Source of the DNA: Salmonella enterica subsp. houtenae serovar Houten
GTDB lineage: Bacteria > Pseudomonadota > Gammaproteobacteria > Enterobacterales > Enterobacteriaceae
Assembly: GCA_900478215.1 (NCBI GenBank)
Contig: LS483478.1
Span: 2,790,001-2,854,000 of the forward strand
Length of the DNA stretch: 64,000 bases
Direction: 5' to 3'
A program made the position numbers and the translations under genes. Below, piece after piece: positions 53,021 to 61,891 of the stretch (positions are counted from its first letter, which is position 1; each line of letters opens with the position of its first letter). The notes beneath the pieces were generated by a model, which was given only the letters and a program-made list of their open reading frames with translations, was not told the origin of the DNA and made no database searches.

Positions 53021-53700
53021 CAGAGTAATGTCCCCCATGAACCGGCATCAAACCCGCTGATATATTCGTTATCCATATCAAACCCAAAAAACCTGTTTCC
53101 TTCAGAAGGCGTTTCCACCGAAGGAATTTCAATACTTCCGCCCCATACACCAGCGGCCTTTACCGTCAGATACCCTTGTCGTATCGCAGCAATAAGTTCG
53201 AGAGAGACCGATGAAATATCTGTTTCAGGAAAAACCCAGATACCTATGGTCATGTCCTGGTTATCGACGATCTGCATCTTCAGACCGGCCCCGTCCAGTG
53301 CAGCGTCAAGAATGGGAGGCAGAGAGTCGTTTCTTCCGTCCCAGTTGTTAATTGCTATCTTCGTTTTTAGAACGATGCGATAGGTTTCATCGCTCAGCGA
53401 GGTATAACCCGAATCCGGATCATATGGCCCCTGCCAGACGCCCTGGTCATATCCGAGTCCGTCAGTGTCCCAGCTGAAATAGACACCGCTTATTGGCTGG
53501 CTTACAACCCGGCTTAACCCTATCCACTGGCCGAGAATATCGAGTTGTATTCCTGTCGCGTGATCAATATCAAAAGCGTTTATTAGCCCATTTATTGCGG
53601 CTGAGGTTTCAGCTAACGGCCTGGTCACTAAATCGATGTGTTCAACGAATTTAGGTTTTGTCGCATGGTAGTTAGTAATTAAGTCCGTATATTTGCTCAT
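53020..53700 (-). CDS. Baseplate protein, DUF2612/gpI-like
   Basis: 226-residue structural protein between baseplate J and the fibre, the position of P2 gpI or Mu gp48. GIQLDILGQWIGLSR resembles the conserved segment of this family. Likely connects the fibre to the baseplate. Four-base overlap with the baseplate J gene. Confidence 0.8.
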   Translation of the reverse strand: MSKYTDLITNYHATKPKFVEHIDLVTRPLAETSAAINGLINAFDIDHATGIQLDILGQWIGLSRVVSQPISGVYFSWDTDGLGYDQGVWQGPYDPDSGYTSLSDETYRIVLKTKIAINNWDGRNDSLPPILDAALDGAGLKMQIVDNQDMTIGIWVFPETDISSVSLELIAAIRQGYLTVKAAGVWGGSIEIPSVETPSEGNRFFGFDMDNEYISGFDAGSWGTLL

Positions 53701-54896
53701 GCTTCCACCGTAATAATGATATTTTCCGGCTTACAGGAGGCAGATTCGTCGTAAGCAATATTAATATTCGCCGCAGCAACAGCTTCCGGAGATTTGCCGA
53801 TCAGCAACTCCTGAATATCGTAATAGCGCGCATTCCCACCACTGACGACCCCAAGGTTAGCAGGAGAATAAATCCGGCTCAGCAGTACCTGGTCACCAAT
53901 CATCAGTCTGTTAATGTAATCCGCAACAGCCTGCTGAATCTGCACACCTATCTGAGAGGTGTACCCGGCAAAAACTTTTAAGGTGATCTTTCCGTAAACA
54001 GGGACATCAGTTGGTCGCGAAAAACTGATTATGTGGGGATTACCATATTTATCCGGTACGGTTACGGATGTTTTTCCCCAGGTCCGGACCCCCTGCCCTT
54101 TATTTCCCCGGATGGTTCTGGCTATTTCGGTCACATCACCACCATCAACAATGGCCGAGATGGAATGCGGAGGAAGCCCGTTACCGTCAGTCTTTCCTGT
54201 ATCATTTTCATAGAGCTTGTGGCGCGTCACACCAGCAATATTAGCGATCGCCCCGTCCACACCTTCAAATGGTGTCATGGATGGTATCGCGACACTTTGC
54301 CCCTGCCTGATGCGCAGTTCTGCGTCCGTTTCTGCAGGTGCGCCAACGGCGGCCGCTGCCGGGTTGGTTACTGACGTCCAGCCACGGGTCGGTGTATTGA
54401 TGGTGGTGATCGTCCCGGCAGGAGCTGCAACCGCTCCGCTTTTGGAACAAATTGCAGTTGCCGTCACGGTGCCATCAACACCAATCACCACTGAAGCCGG
54501 AAGACGCCAGATCACATTATTAGTGTCTTTCACGGTGCCGTTCGTAATGGTTGTTCCTGCGGTGCCAGTGAGCAGTAAATCCACGGTAGAGTTCGTTGCA
54601 CCTTTGCGCGCGATACCGTTAATTTTTACGTTACTGGTCAGCGCTGCGCCGTACCCGGTAACAGGTGAAAAGCAGTTATAGACGGAAATGGCTGTATTAT
54701 TGGCATCGTGAATAGCAAGCGCCACCAGCGCCACCATCTGACCGTCTTTGCTGTCCGGCTCCAGATACGCATCACTGCCATAAATCTGCTGGAAATAGCT
54801 CGTCAGGGTATCGAGTATCGTCTGGTAATCAGGCGCGCTGATCCCCTCAGCGGTTACCGTTGCCGATAAGCCGAGTGTGTCCAAATTGAGGGCCAT
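53697..54896 (-). CDS. Baseplate J-like protein
   Basis: 399-residue wedge protein of contractile tails (baseplate J family; gpJ in P2, gp47 in Mu). The N-terminal segment DYQTILDTLTSYFQQIYGSDAYL and the RKGATNSTVDLLLTGTAGT region fit the family. Overlaps the following gene by four bases. Confidence 0.88.
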   Translation of the reverse strand: MALNLDTLGLSATVTAEGISAPDYQTILDTLTSYFQQIYGSDAYLEPDSKDGQMVALVALAIHDANNTAISVYNCFSPVTGYGAALTSNVKINGIARKGATNSTVDLLLTGTAGTTITNGTVKDTNNVIWRLPASVVIGVDGTVTATAICSKSGAVAAPAGTITTINTPTRGWTSVTNPAAAAVGAPAETDAELRIRQGQSVAIPSMTPFEGVDGAIANIAGVTRHKLYENDTGKTDGNGLPPHSISAIVDGGDVTEIARTIRGNKGQGVRTWGKTSVTVPDKYGNPHIISFSRPTDVPVYGKITLKVFAGYTSQIGVQIQQAVADYINRLMIGDQVLLSRIYSPANLGVVSGGNARYYDIQELLIGKSPEAVAAANINIAYDESASCKPENIIITVEA

Positions 54897-55250
54897 TTAT
54901 GCCTCGCTGGTTACTGTCGTTGTTCCGTAGGTAGTGTCGATTTCAGCGAAAAACTGGACGCGGCGCGTCGTCGTATTCACTGTGGTATTGAAAGAGAGGA
55001 TGGATTTCACGCCCCGCGTTTCGAGGATGCGCTTGCGGATCGCCAGATTGTAGGTTTCCGGCTTTTGCTTACCGAGCACAGACTGAATCCACGGTGTTCC
55101 CTCTGTCTTATCGAGGAACCACTGCCCGTACCACAATGCGAATCGTGTTTTTACCGCCTGCGCGACAGCTTCTGGCGAGTTAATCAGCCAGGTATCATCG
55201 CCACTGCCAAAAGTGTAATCACCTTCGCCGTCTTCACGTCTGTACCGCAT
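54897..55250 (-). CDS. Baseplate wedge protein (gp46/GPW-gp25-like)
   Basis: 117-residue protein in the slot of Mu gp46 and T4 gp25 homologues: a small wedge component that initiates sheath attachment. Residues LINSPEAVAQAVKTRFALWYG agree with the phage gp46 family. One base shared with the spike gene. Confidence 0.82.
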   Translation of the reverse strand: MRYRREDGEGDYTFGSGDDTWLINSPEAVAQAVKTRFALWYGQWFLDKTEGTPWIQSVLGKQKPETYNLAIRKRILETRGVKSILSFNTTVNTTTRRVQFFAEIDTTYGTTTVTSEA

Positions 55251-56002
55251 TAGTTCACCTCATCTGTATTGCTTCCACCGTGTTGAACGCCGCCATGCGT
55301 ATGGGTATTGTCGATCACCTTGCCGTTCGCTTTCACACTACCGATAAACTCAACAGCACCGGTGATTTTTGATGCAACGCCAGAAACAACGGACCCTACC
55401 ATGCCGCCCAGCCAGGACAGAAGGCCGTGAATAGTGACTTTCTCCGAGAAGTCGGCCAGCGGGGTCACTATATCCAGACCGCCAGGCGCTACGATTTTAA
55501 TTTTCTGAGTGGAAGGGTTGAGCTCAAAGAACGTACTTCCGTCGTCGCTACGGAGCTGCGCGGCCCCCGTACTTATTCCGCTGATTTTCTGCGCCTGCGA
55601 CTGCGGCCCGACGATACAGAACGCATCCGATAAATCATGTACCCGGTCATCGACAGGCTCCTGTACCCCGCCGTTCTGCCACCAGAAATCGATGCAGCGA
55701 TCGGCGAAAATCACCAGGCATTCATCACCGGCTTTCACCGGGAACGTTAGCGTGCAGCCGCCGCCGCGAGGAAATACCACGGGCACATCCACCAGCAGCG
55801 GGTAAGGTTTTGTCACCCGGTTGCCGTCGTTATCGGTCTCAACCGAACGGATAGCAGGCTGCACAACCGCCGTAACCGCGTCAGGGTCGAATGACTGAAT
55901 AATGCCGGGCAAAGCGACGCGGATTTGGTTCTTTGTTGTTTCCCGCTCAGATTTGAATGTTTCGGCAAGGTCGCCGCTACGGGTCTGGTCAGATACTGCC
56001 AT
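55250..56002 (-). CDS. Baseplate spike/assembly protein (gpV/gp45-like)
   Basis: 250-residue membrane-piercing spike. An OB-fold N-terminal half (VPVVFPRGGGCTLTFPVKAGDECLV region) is followed by a beta-helical stalk and a C-terminal HTHGGVQHGGSNT, the His-rich metal-binding tip seen in gpV-type spikes. Unlike its neighbours it is separated from the next upstream gene by a terminator and cargo cassette. Confidence 0.88.
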   Translation of the reverse strand: MAVSDQTRSGDLAETFKSERETTKNQIRVALPGIIQSFDPDAVTAVVQPAIRSVETDNDGNRVTKPYPLLVDVPVVFPRGGGCTLTFPVKAGDECLVIFADRCIDFWWQNGGVQEPVDDRVHDLSDAFCIVGPQSQAQKISGISTGAAQLRSDDGSTFFELNPSTQKIKIVAPGGLDIVTPLADFSEKVTIHGLLSWLGGMVGSVVSGVASKITGAVEFIGSVKANGKVIDNTHTHGGVQHGGSNTDEVN

Positions 56003-56021
56003 TTAGTAGGCTCCAGAAAGC

Positions 56022-56045
56022 AAAAAACCCGCCACTGGCGGGTTT
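56022..56045 (-). terminator. Intrinsic terminator closing the cargo cassette
   Basis: On the minus strand AAACCCGCC-AGT-GGCGGGTTTTTT, 16 bases after the HEPN gene stop and 20 bases before the spike gene start. Within a late operon this would separate the cassette from the tail genes unless phage antitermination overrides it. Confidence 0.88.
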
Positions 56046-56060
56046 ATAAATAAGGTTTAA

Positions 56061-56441
56061 TTAAGCAGCCTGGGATTTCATTTCTGCTATTTTGTCCAAC
56101 ATCTTGTTCACTGCTGAAATAGATGAACTCGCTTCTGTTTGCAAAATAGTCTCTGTTAGATCGTAGTCCGCGCGCTTACGCTTCATTTTTTGTTGCTTAA
56201 GAACTGCCCCCAACTGGATAAGAGACATTAACTCATAAGGTTCGCCCTTTCGCCTTGCGTCTGAAGTCAGATATTGTACAACACCATCATGTGTTGTTGG
56301 TGGACAACACGTCAAAAGGCCGCATGTTTCATGGTAGAAAGCATAGTAAGCCCGCGAAATAGCACTTCTGAAACCAGACTCAACACCAGTGTCTAAACAC
56401 GTGATGGCTGCGTCAATGAACTCTTTTCCTTGGATACTCAT
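56061..56441 (-). CDS. HEPN-domain protein in phage cargo cassette
   Basis: 126-residue protein with hallmark HEPN segments: SRAYYAFYHETC at residues 29-40 and KRADYDL near 89-95. The arginine and histidine at 30 and 37 fit an R-x6-H arrangement, but catalysis cannot be assumed. HEPN proteins are common RNA-cleaving toxins and defence effectors. It overlaps the preceding gene by ATGA, so both are made together, and it is followed by its own terminator. Not part of the tail by any known role. Confidence 0.7.
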   Translation of the reverse strand: MSIQGKEFIDAAITCLDTGVESGFRSAISRAYYAFYHETCGLLTCCPPTTHDGVVQYLTSDARRKGEPYELMSLIQLGAVLKQQKMKRKRADYDLTETILQTEASSSISAVNKMLDKIAEMKSQAA

Positions 56442-57211
56442 ATTGTGAATTGAATCTCCTGCCGATTACGCCCGCGGAACCAAGCTGTTACATTTTTTCC
56501 AGCGAAGACTTCATTCATTGCAATTTCAGTAGCAACGTCAATATCCATATCGGAAAGCGTATCAGCATCTTCGCATAACACATCACAAACTATGCCCGCA
56601 TCCCCTTCAGGGCTTGCGACGTAGTCATGTGAAATTGCTAAAACACCATAATTTTTGGCGACATTAGCAATTGTTCTGGAAAGAAGACTTATTTCATTTG
56701 TACTTAAATCAGTCACACTTATGAATGCATCTAATGCCTGTTTTTTTTCCATAACATCTGACTCCATGCTTTCTCGCTCGCTATCGCTTCCAATCATAGA
56801 CAGAGCTTTTCGAGCAAAAAAGAGTGATAGTTCACCATCACCGTCCGCATAGGCTGCATTCCTGGCTCGTACACACAAAGCGAGACTAGTAATTTCCCTA
56901 GCCAGTCTCACAGCCTCTTCACGATACAATTCATACTGCCCGGTATAACTGAGATAAGAGAGATAATTCCTGGCTACTGCTTCGTCACGATATGCAACTG
57001 CCTCCCGGAAAAAACCGACAGCCTCACTGTGTTGATGCGCAGCTCCATAGGCCAGAGCCAACACCATAAGCTTCACGGGCTCATCTGGGATTTTACTTGC
57101 TCCAGAAACCACTCGCTTTAGTGTAAAAGCATCCAACTGTTGCCCTTCATCAATATGCGAAGTAAGCATCTCAAGCGTTTCATTCAGTTTGCTATGCAGT
57201 GCAAGTGACAT
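56438..57211 (-). CDS. Helical-repeat protein coupled to the HEPN gene
   Basis: 257-residue cytoplasmic protein. The first about 140 residues look like tetratricopeptide-type helical pairs (AYGAAHQHSEAVGFFREAVA, then YLSYTGQYELYREEAVRL). A distinct C-terminal part follows, ending WFRGRNRQEIQFTI. A strong GGAGG site precedes the ATG by eight bases, and the stop overlaps the HEPN start. It could be sensor, antitoxin or partner of the HEPN protein. Not recognised as a tail component. Confidence 0.65.
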   Translation of the reverse strand: MSLALHSKLNETLEMLTSHIDEGQQLDAFTLKRVVSGASKIPDEPVKLMVLALAYGAAHQHSEAVGFFREAVAYRDEAVARNYLSYLSYTGQYELYREEAVRLAREITSLALCVRARNAAYADGDGELSLFFARKALSMIGSDSERESMESDVMEKKQALDAFISVTDLSTNEISLLSRTIANVAKNYGVLAISHDYVASPEGDAGIVCDVLCEDADTLSDMDIDVATEIAMNEVFAGKNVTAWFRGRNRQEIQFTI

Positions 57212-57352
57212 TAATTATCCTCCGTGGCAGCAGAATTTATCATCAGGAGGCATCATCAACAACCTGTAGTTTTATTCATTACTCCCCATTTTAGACTAAG
57301 ACTTTGTTCTTTTGCGGGGAGGTAAAGAGAACTTGTTAAAAATAAATTCCAC

Positions 57353-57700
57353 TCAATCAGGCACTTTCTTACACGGAAATGATCCAATGATCCTCGGCGC
57401 GTCCATGCTGTTCTGCAGTAGCTGGACGTTCAGGAAAGCTTTTCCGTTACGCTTCACAAACTCAAAGCCGTAATTGTTGCCATCGCGGGAAGGCATCAGG
57501 CCCATGTCGGTTTTAACGTTGTCCCAGTCATCTTTCTGACCAAGAAACTTAATTTTCTGAGATGTTACCTGTTCGCCGTTGATTTTCGTCCACCCGTTAT
57601 CAGATGCATGAAGTCGGTATCCCCCGCATTGCAAATCAGCGAAAGCCGATGAGCAGGAAAACAGTAACGAAATTGTCAGAACTAACTTCATACGCTTCAT
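57353..57700 (-). CDS. Exported small protein in phage cargo cassette
   Basis: 115-residue protein with a signal peptide (MKRMKLVLTISLLFSCSSAFA, with an internal Cys but no convincing lipobox), so it is predicted to be periplasmic. Mature part contains two Cys that could pair (LQCGGY and SFPCKK). Its ATG overlaps the hub stop (ATGA). Function unknown; it may be a superinfection-exclusion or lysogenic-conversion factor. Confidence 0.7.
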   Translation of the reverse strand: MKRMKLVLTISLLFSCSSAFADLQCGGYRLHASDNGWTKINGEQVTSQKIKFLGQKDDWDNVKTDMGLMPSRDGNNYGFEFVKRNGKAFLNVQLLQNSMDAPRIIGSFPCKKVPD

Positions 57701-58770
57701 GAATAAATCCTTTGCTGCGCTGAGGACGAAAGTAAATCCGCCGCGCCACGCGCTTCGCACATCATGTCCATGTACCACGCCTGGCCCCTTGTATCACCAG
57801 TATACATAATGCCTTTCACAACATAAACGCCATCCGTTGCAATGCTGGCCGTCATTTGTTTGGACACGGGCAGGGTAACGTTAGAGTTGCCATCTATTGT
57901 TTCGTCAAAGTAACGTCCCGCTGCTTTAGCGATATCGTCATTCGGTAAAGCTGTTTTATAGATAGAAGCCTGATCCAGTTGAATTAGCCCGTTAACCCGG
58001 ATGTTCGGGTTAATCAGCGCGCGGACGTTAACGCCATTACCGATGGTCTGCTGAGGCATGCCGATCAGCCCGGTGGCGCTGTTGAGCACAATCGCGTCGT
58101 GCATGTATTCACCTTCGGGCAGCATATTAAGCTGACCATCCACGAACTGCCAGGTGGTGCCGCACTGAGCAGCAACGTTATCCATAAGATGCCGTGTCAT
58201 GCCAAACAACACACGTCCCCGCGGGAAAACAGTCGGGGGGAATACCGGAGTGCGACCAACGGTCGCGCCTTTGGCTTCGAAGTCCTTCATCAACAGCCTG
58301 AACATATCTTCTGTCGTGTAACCCGCTGCCAGCGTCTGATTGGTAATGCTGGTGGCAAATGCCAGATCCGTATCGGCGGCCTGAATCAGGACGTAGGAGT
58401 CAATGGGACTGTCTTTTCCTGTGACCGAGTAACGAATCTCTCCGCTAAAAATCAGTCCGTAGTTACGCCCGTCGCTCTGGCCCACCGTGTCGGCGTCAAC
58501 TTCCCGCACGGTCCCGACGTCACTAGCCGATACCTCCGGCGCGATACCGTCGTAACCGGCAATCAGCCGCACTTTCGAAAACTCCTGCCCGGTGATGCAG
58601 TTCACCGTATCTGCCGAGAGGTTGTAGATTTTGAATGTTCCCACCCGTGACGCGCTGCTGATGTTGAACCAGTCAATCGTAAAGGTCACTTTAAAATCGC
58701 TGAGCTCGATACCCTGCCCGTTCTCGTCCACGAGCTGCAGCTCGAAATGTCTCATCCAGTTCTGTGACAT
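57697..58770 (-). CDS. Baseplate hub protein
   Basis: 357-residue protein in the position of the central hub (gpD of P2, gp44 of Mu type): it carries the spike and binds the tape measure end. Residues DWFNISSASRVGTFKIYNLS and the GRVLFGMTRHLMDNVA region support a hub fold. Last tail gene before the cargo cassette. Confidence 0.75.
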   Translation of the reverse strand: MSQNWMRHFELQLVDENGQGIELSDFKVTFTIDWFNISSASRVGTFKIYNLSADTVNCITGQEFSKVRLIAGYDGIAPEVSASDVGTVREVDADTVGQSDGRNYGLIFSGEIRYSVTGKDSPIDSYVLIQAADTDLAFATSITNQTLAAGYTTEDMFRLLMKDFEAKGATVGRTPVFPPTVFPRGRVLFGMTRHLMDNVAAQCGTTWQFVDGQLNMLPEGEYMHDAIVLNSATGLIGMPQQTIGNGVNVRALINPNIRVNGLIQLDQASIYKTALPNDDIAKAAGRYFDETIDGNSNVTLPVSKQMTASIATDGVYVVKGIMYTGDTRGQAWYMDMMCEARGAADLLSSSAQQRIYS

Positions 58771-58772
58771 GC

Positions 58773-59075
58773 TTACTCCGTTGATACCAGTAAATGACTG
58801 CGCCCCCCCAGGTCGGTTTTCGTCGGATAATCCTGTGTACTGTCGTCACACATCACCACCAGCTTAAAACCCAGTCCCATGTATGCGTACTGTGCCAGCA
58901 GGTCGGCGCCAGTGACCAAAGGAATGCCGGAGATTACCGGCTCCCCCCTGTCGTTCTGCAGGTCCATGATCCAGTACAGGTCACGCCAGATGATGCGAAT
59001 CCGCCACGTGATACCCGCCAGGATGATGCTGAACTGCTGGTTATCCGCGGTCAGCGGAATTTCCTGAATAGTCAT
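58773..59075 (-). CDS. Small baseplate protein (plug-like)
   Basis: 100-residue protein between Dit-like and hub genes, beginning MTIQEIPLTADNQQFSI. In related phages this position holds a DUF6983 baseplate plug protein that closes the tail. Family assignment is by position and length. Confidence 0.6.
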   Translation of the reverse strand: MTIQEIPLTADNQQFSIILAGITWRIRIIWRDLYWIMDLQNDRGEPVISGIPLVTGADLLAQYAYMGLGFKLVVMCDDSTQDYPTKTDLGGRSHLLVSTE

Positions 59076-59650
59076 TAACCCAGCCCCAGAAAAGCCGCAC
59101 CACTCTGCAATAAAGAAGTGTTGGGCGGTTTAGTTGTTTTGGCTCCGGTATTGAGGACTGGCGACGTGCTGGCCCCGTCCTTCATGTCGGTTTTATCCGC
59201 GACGGTTACCTGCTGCGTCTGCGAGATGAGAACCTCCCTCAGGGTGAGGACGGCGGACAAGACATTTTCGGTCGTCCTGTCGGTCGTCACCTCCAGTGCG
59301 CGGATCAGCATGTTGCTGTACAGCCGTTTGCCGGTCACCACATCGAAGGGAATACGGCTTTCCTGCAAGTCGAGTATCTCCTGATACGTCTGCTGAGGAC
59401 TCAGGCCCAGTAAGCTGGTGGCCGTCAGGTTACTGGCAAAATCCAGCAACGATCCGCCACCAGCGAAACCGACCTCCATCACCACTTCAGACGGTTTTTT
59501 GTAGGCATGGTCAGCGATGGCGGCACCGACCTCGACAGGGTGCTCTGTTATCTCTAGCGTGTCGGTGTGCTTCTCTGAAACAACCACACTGGGGATAAGC
59601 ACCCCAATTCTCCTGGACTGCTGATGAAAGAGAGTAGAGAGAATATCCAT
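59075..59650 (-). CDS. Dit-like distal tail protein
   Basis: 191-residue protein immediately after the tape measure gene. The N-terminal part (GVLIPSVVVSEKHTDTLEITEHPVE) resembles Dit-like proteins of ST64B/SfV-type tails, which link tail tube and hub. The stop and start codons of neighbours overlap, so it is a core operon gene. Confidence 0.65.
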   Translation of the reverse strand: MDILSTLFHQQSRRIGVLIPSVVVSEKHTDTLEITEHPVEVGAAIADHAYKKPSEVVMEVGFAGGGSLLDFASNLTATSLLGLSPQQTYQEILDLQESRIPFDVVTGKRLYSNMLIRALEVTTDRTTENVLSAVLTLREVLISQTQQVTVADKTDMKDGASTSPVLNTGAKTTKPPNTSLLQSGAAFLGLG

Positions 59651-61659
59651 TAACCCACCTTCGTTTGATTGCCGCGCATGAGCTGGGCATTTGCAGACTG
59701 CTGCCGACGTTCTACCTGATTCCCCACGGAGTGCGGATCACCACCACCGTAAATGTGATAGGTGTTCTGTTGCTGGACCTGAGCTCCGGGGACGGGCATG
59801 TTGCTTAACACCTTCGGAATGTAGTTGCGGGTTTCCTGAGGCATAAGGGCCATCCCGTGTTTCTGTACATTCCCGATCCCCCAGTTATATGACGCCAGCG
59901 CCTTGCTCAGGTCACCGCCATTCGCCCGCAGCAACTGTGAAAGATATTTTGCTGCAGCCTGCGCAGCCTTCTCCGGATCGAAAACATCATTCCCGCGCAG
60001 CCCCATATCTCGTGCAGTGCCGTCCATAAACTGAAACAGGCCTTTAGCGCCGGCGCCGGAAACTGCAAACTGATTCCCGCCTGATTCAGTGATGGCCACA
60101 CTGCGCAATAAACCTTCCGGAAGCCGGTATAGGTGTTCCAGATTGGTTAGCATCGGCTGCATCCATCCCAGCAGCTCAGCGCCAGCTTTTGTTGGTTGTG
60201 GCCGCTTAACTGACTGTCCGTGTTGTTCAGGGTCATCACCCCCAAACCAGCCGCGAACCGTTCGGCCTACGCTGCGGGGATCGAATCCCCAGTGCTCTTT
60301 AATCCAGTCGGCGGCACTGTTGGCGCTGTCTGTTACCATTGGCATCGCTGACGAATTTTCGCTGCCCTGATTAAGCATCTGTTTGCCGATGCTGGCGGCA
60401 TCGGCCCAGCGACCGTCTTTAATGGCATTGAGCAGGTCGGCGATCATGTTCAGCATTTTGCTGAACTCCCCCATCTGGTCGATGAAATTGCTGAAATCCC
60501 ATTTCAGGGACCACGATTTGGGGTCAATGTTGAGCAGTTTCGCCAGTGCTTTCGCCAGGTCGTTAACGGTCGCTTTCAGGTCACGAACCATCTTCAGCGC
60601 GACGTCGACCTCCGGTTTCCATTTCTCCCAGTCAATCAGGCTCTGGCCGCCTTCCTTCCAGGTCTGATAGTCTTCCCACAGGAGGGCGATCCCCGCCGCC
60701 AGCGCGGTAATGAGGCCAATCGGCGACATCCAGAACGTGCTGTTCAGAATGCGCAGCGCAATCGTCAGTGCGCCAAACAGCGAGATCAGTTCCCGCGTTT
60801 GCTTATCCAGTGATTGCCACCAGGTGATAAGGCTGGATGTTCCCTCAATAAGCCTGAAGAACAGGCGCCCGATGATATCCCCGAGCGTCAGAATACCTTT
60901 TATGGCTTTCGTCAGGGTCTGCTCGATGCGCGGGAAGTTATCCAGGATGTGGCGGCGCAGCGTGTCCAGCGAACCCGCCAGACCACCAGCAAGATTAGAG
61001 CCGATCTTGTCACGGGCCAAGCCTGCCATCGCGCCGAACTCGCGCAGGGAGGTCATGAACCTGTTGGAGCTTTTGGCCGCCTCGTCAGCATTGAAACCGA
61101 TGACCTTTGCCATCGCGCTGTACTGGCCGAAGAATCCCCCTAAACCCCGGCGCATTGCCATAAGGGTATTTTCATCAATGCCCAGCATCTGCGCATACTG
61201 GTTAGCCCGGTAATACGGCATGCTGCTGAGCTTCTGGCCGACGCCCGTAAAAATGGCGGCCATATCGCGCATATTCCCGCTGGCGTCCCGGGTCTGTACG
61301 CCCAGGCGGTTCAGAAAGCCTTCCGCGCCGGGATTATTACGCACAAACCGGGAGAGACTTTCCAGCGAAGTCCGCGCCGCGTCCACACTACCGCCCACCT
61401 GCGAAACTGCGTAGCCAATCGACTGAATCCCCTGAACCGTCGCGCCGGTGCGTTGAGATGCCCAGTAGAGATTATCCAGACCGGAGGCAATTTTCGCCGT
61501 AAACGCAACAACGGACAGCGCCGCACCTTCCACCGCCAGCCCTGTTTTTATGGCATTTGCGGTGACGCCAGCAAGAACAGATTCAAATTTCTCGTATCCG
61601 GCTTCATCAATATCAAAGCCAAGGGAGACGAGAAAATCTTTAATAGTCTCAGCGTTCAT
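59650..61659 (-). CDS. Tape measure protein with lytic transglycosylase domain
   Basis: 669-residue protein that sets tail length and lies in the tail lumen. The first about 500 residues are helical with hydrophobic segments. The C-terminal part is a soluble lytic transglycosylase domain with catalytic Glu in SVAITESGGNQF, plus AKGLFQFMDGTARDMG and ALASYNWGIGNV, to cut peptidoglycan during DNA entry. Start 61659 follows GAGAGAGGATA; the longer frame to 61719 is the frameshift product's end region. Confidence 0.9.
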   Translation of the reverse strand: MNAETIKDFLVSLGFDIDEAGYEKFESVLAGVTANAIKTGLAVEGAALSVVAFTAKIASGLDNLYWASQRTGATVQGIQSIGYAVSQVGGSVDAARTSLESLSRFVRNNPGAEGFLNRLGVQTRDASGNMRDMAAIFTGVGQKLSSMPYYRANQYAQMLGIDENTLMAMRRGLGGFFGQYSAMAKVIGFNADEAAKSSNRFMTSLREFGAMAGLARDKIGSNLAGGLAGSLDTLRRHILDNFPRIEQTLTKAIKGILTLGDIIGRLFFRLIEGTSSLITWWQSLDKQTRELISLFGALTIALRILNSTFWMSPIGLITALAAGIALLWEDYQTWKEGGQSLIDWEKWKPEVDVALKMVRDLKATVNDLAKALAKLLNIDPKSWSLKWDFSNFIDQMGEFSKMLNMIADLLNAIKDGRWADAASIGKQMLNQGSENSSAMPMVTDSANSAADWIKEHWGFDPRSVGRTVRGWFGGDDPEQHGQSVKRPQPTKAGAELLGWMQPMLTNLEHLYRLPEGLLRSVAITESGGNQFAVSGAGAKGLFQFMDGTARDMGLRGNDVFDPEKAAQAAAKYLSQLLRANGGDLSKALASYNWGIGNVQKHGMALMPQETRNYIPKVLSNMPVPGAQVQQQNTYHIYGGGDPHSVGNQVERRQQSANAQLMRGNQTKVG

Positions 61660-61891
61660 TATCCTCTCTCCATTTCTCAATACGGCGCTGGTTGTCAGCC
61701 TTAACGGCCAGATGGTCATTCATCAGCGCGATATCGCACAGATCGACTGATCCATCCTTCAGCGCGTAATAAGGGATTAACCCGGCGTCAACCGGGTCAA
61801 GGAGATAAGACAGCCCGTCAGGCAGGCTGTTGAGGGTTAACCCTGTGTCTGATCCGGCGTCTCGCTGGTAAGGCTCACGGGCAAAAAATTT
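61649..61891 (-). CDS. -1 frameshift extension of the tail assembly chaperone (T-like)
   Basis: No start codon of its own. From the slip site at 61882-61891 the -1 frame stays open for about 80 codons, reading FAREPYQRDAG then GLIPYYALKDGSVDLCDIAL, and ends at TGA 61649, overlapping the tape-measure start. This is the gpG-gpT arrangement of phage tail chaperones: the long form recruits tail-tube subunits to the tape measure. Confidence 0.75.
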   Translation of the reverse strand, partial: KFFAREPYQRDAGSDTGLTLNSLPDGLSYLLDPVDAGLIPYYALKDGSVDLCDIALMNDHLAVKADNQRRIEKWREDNER

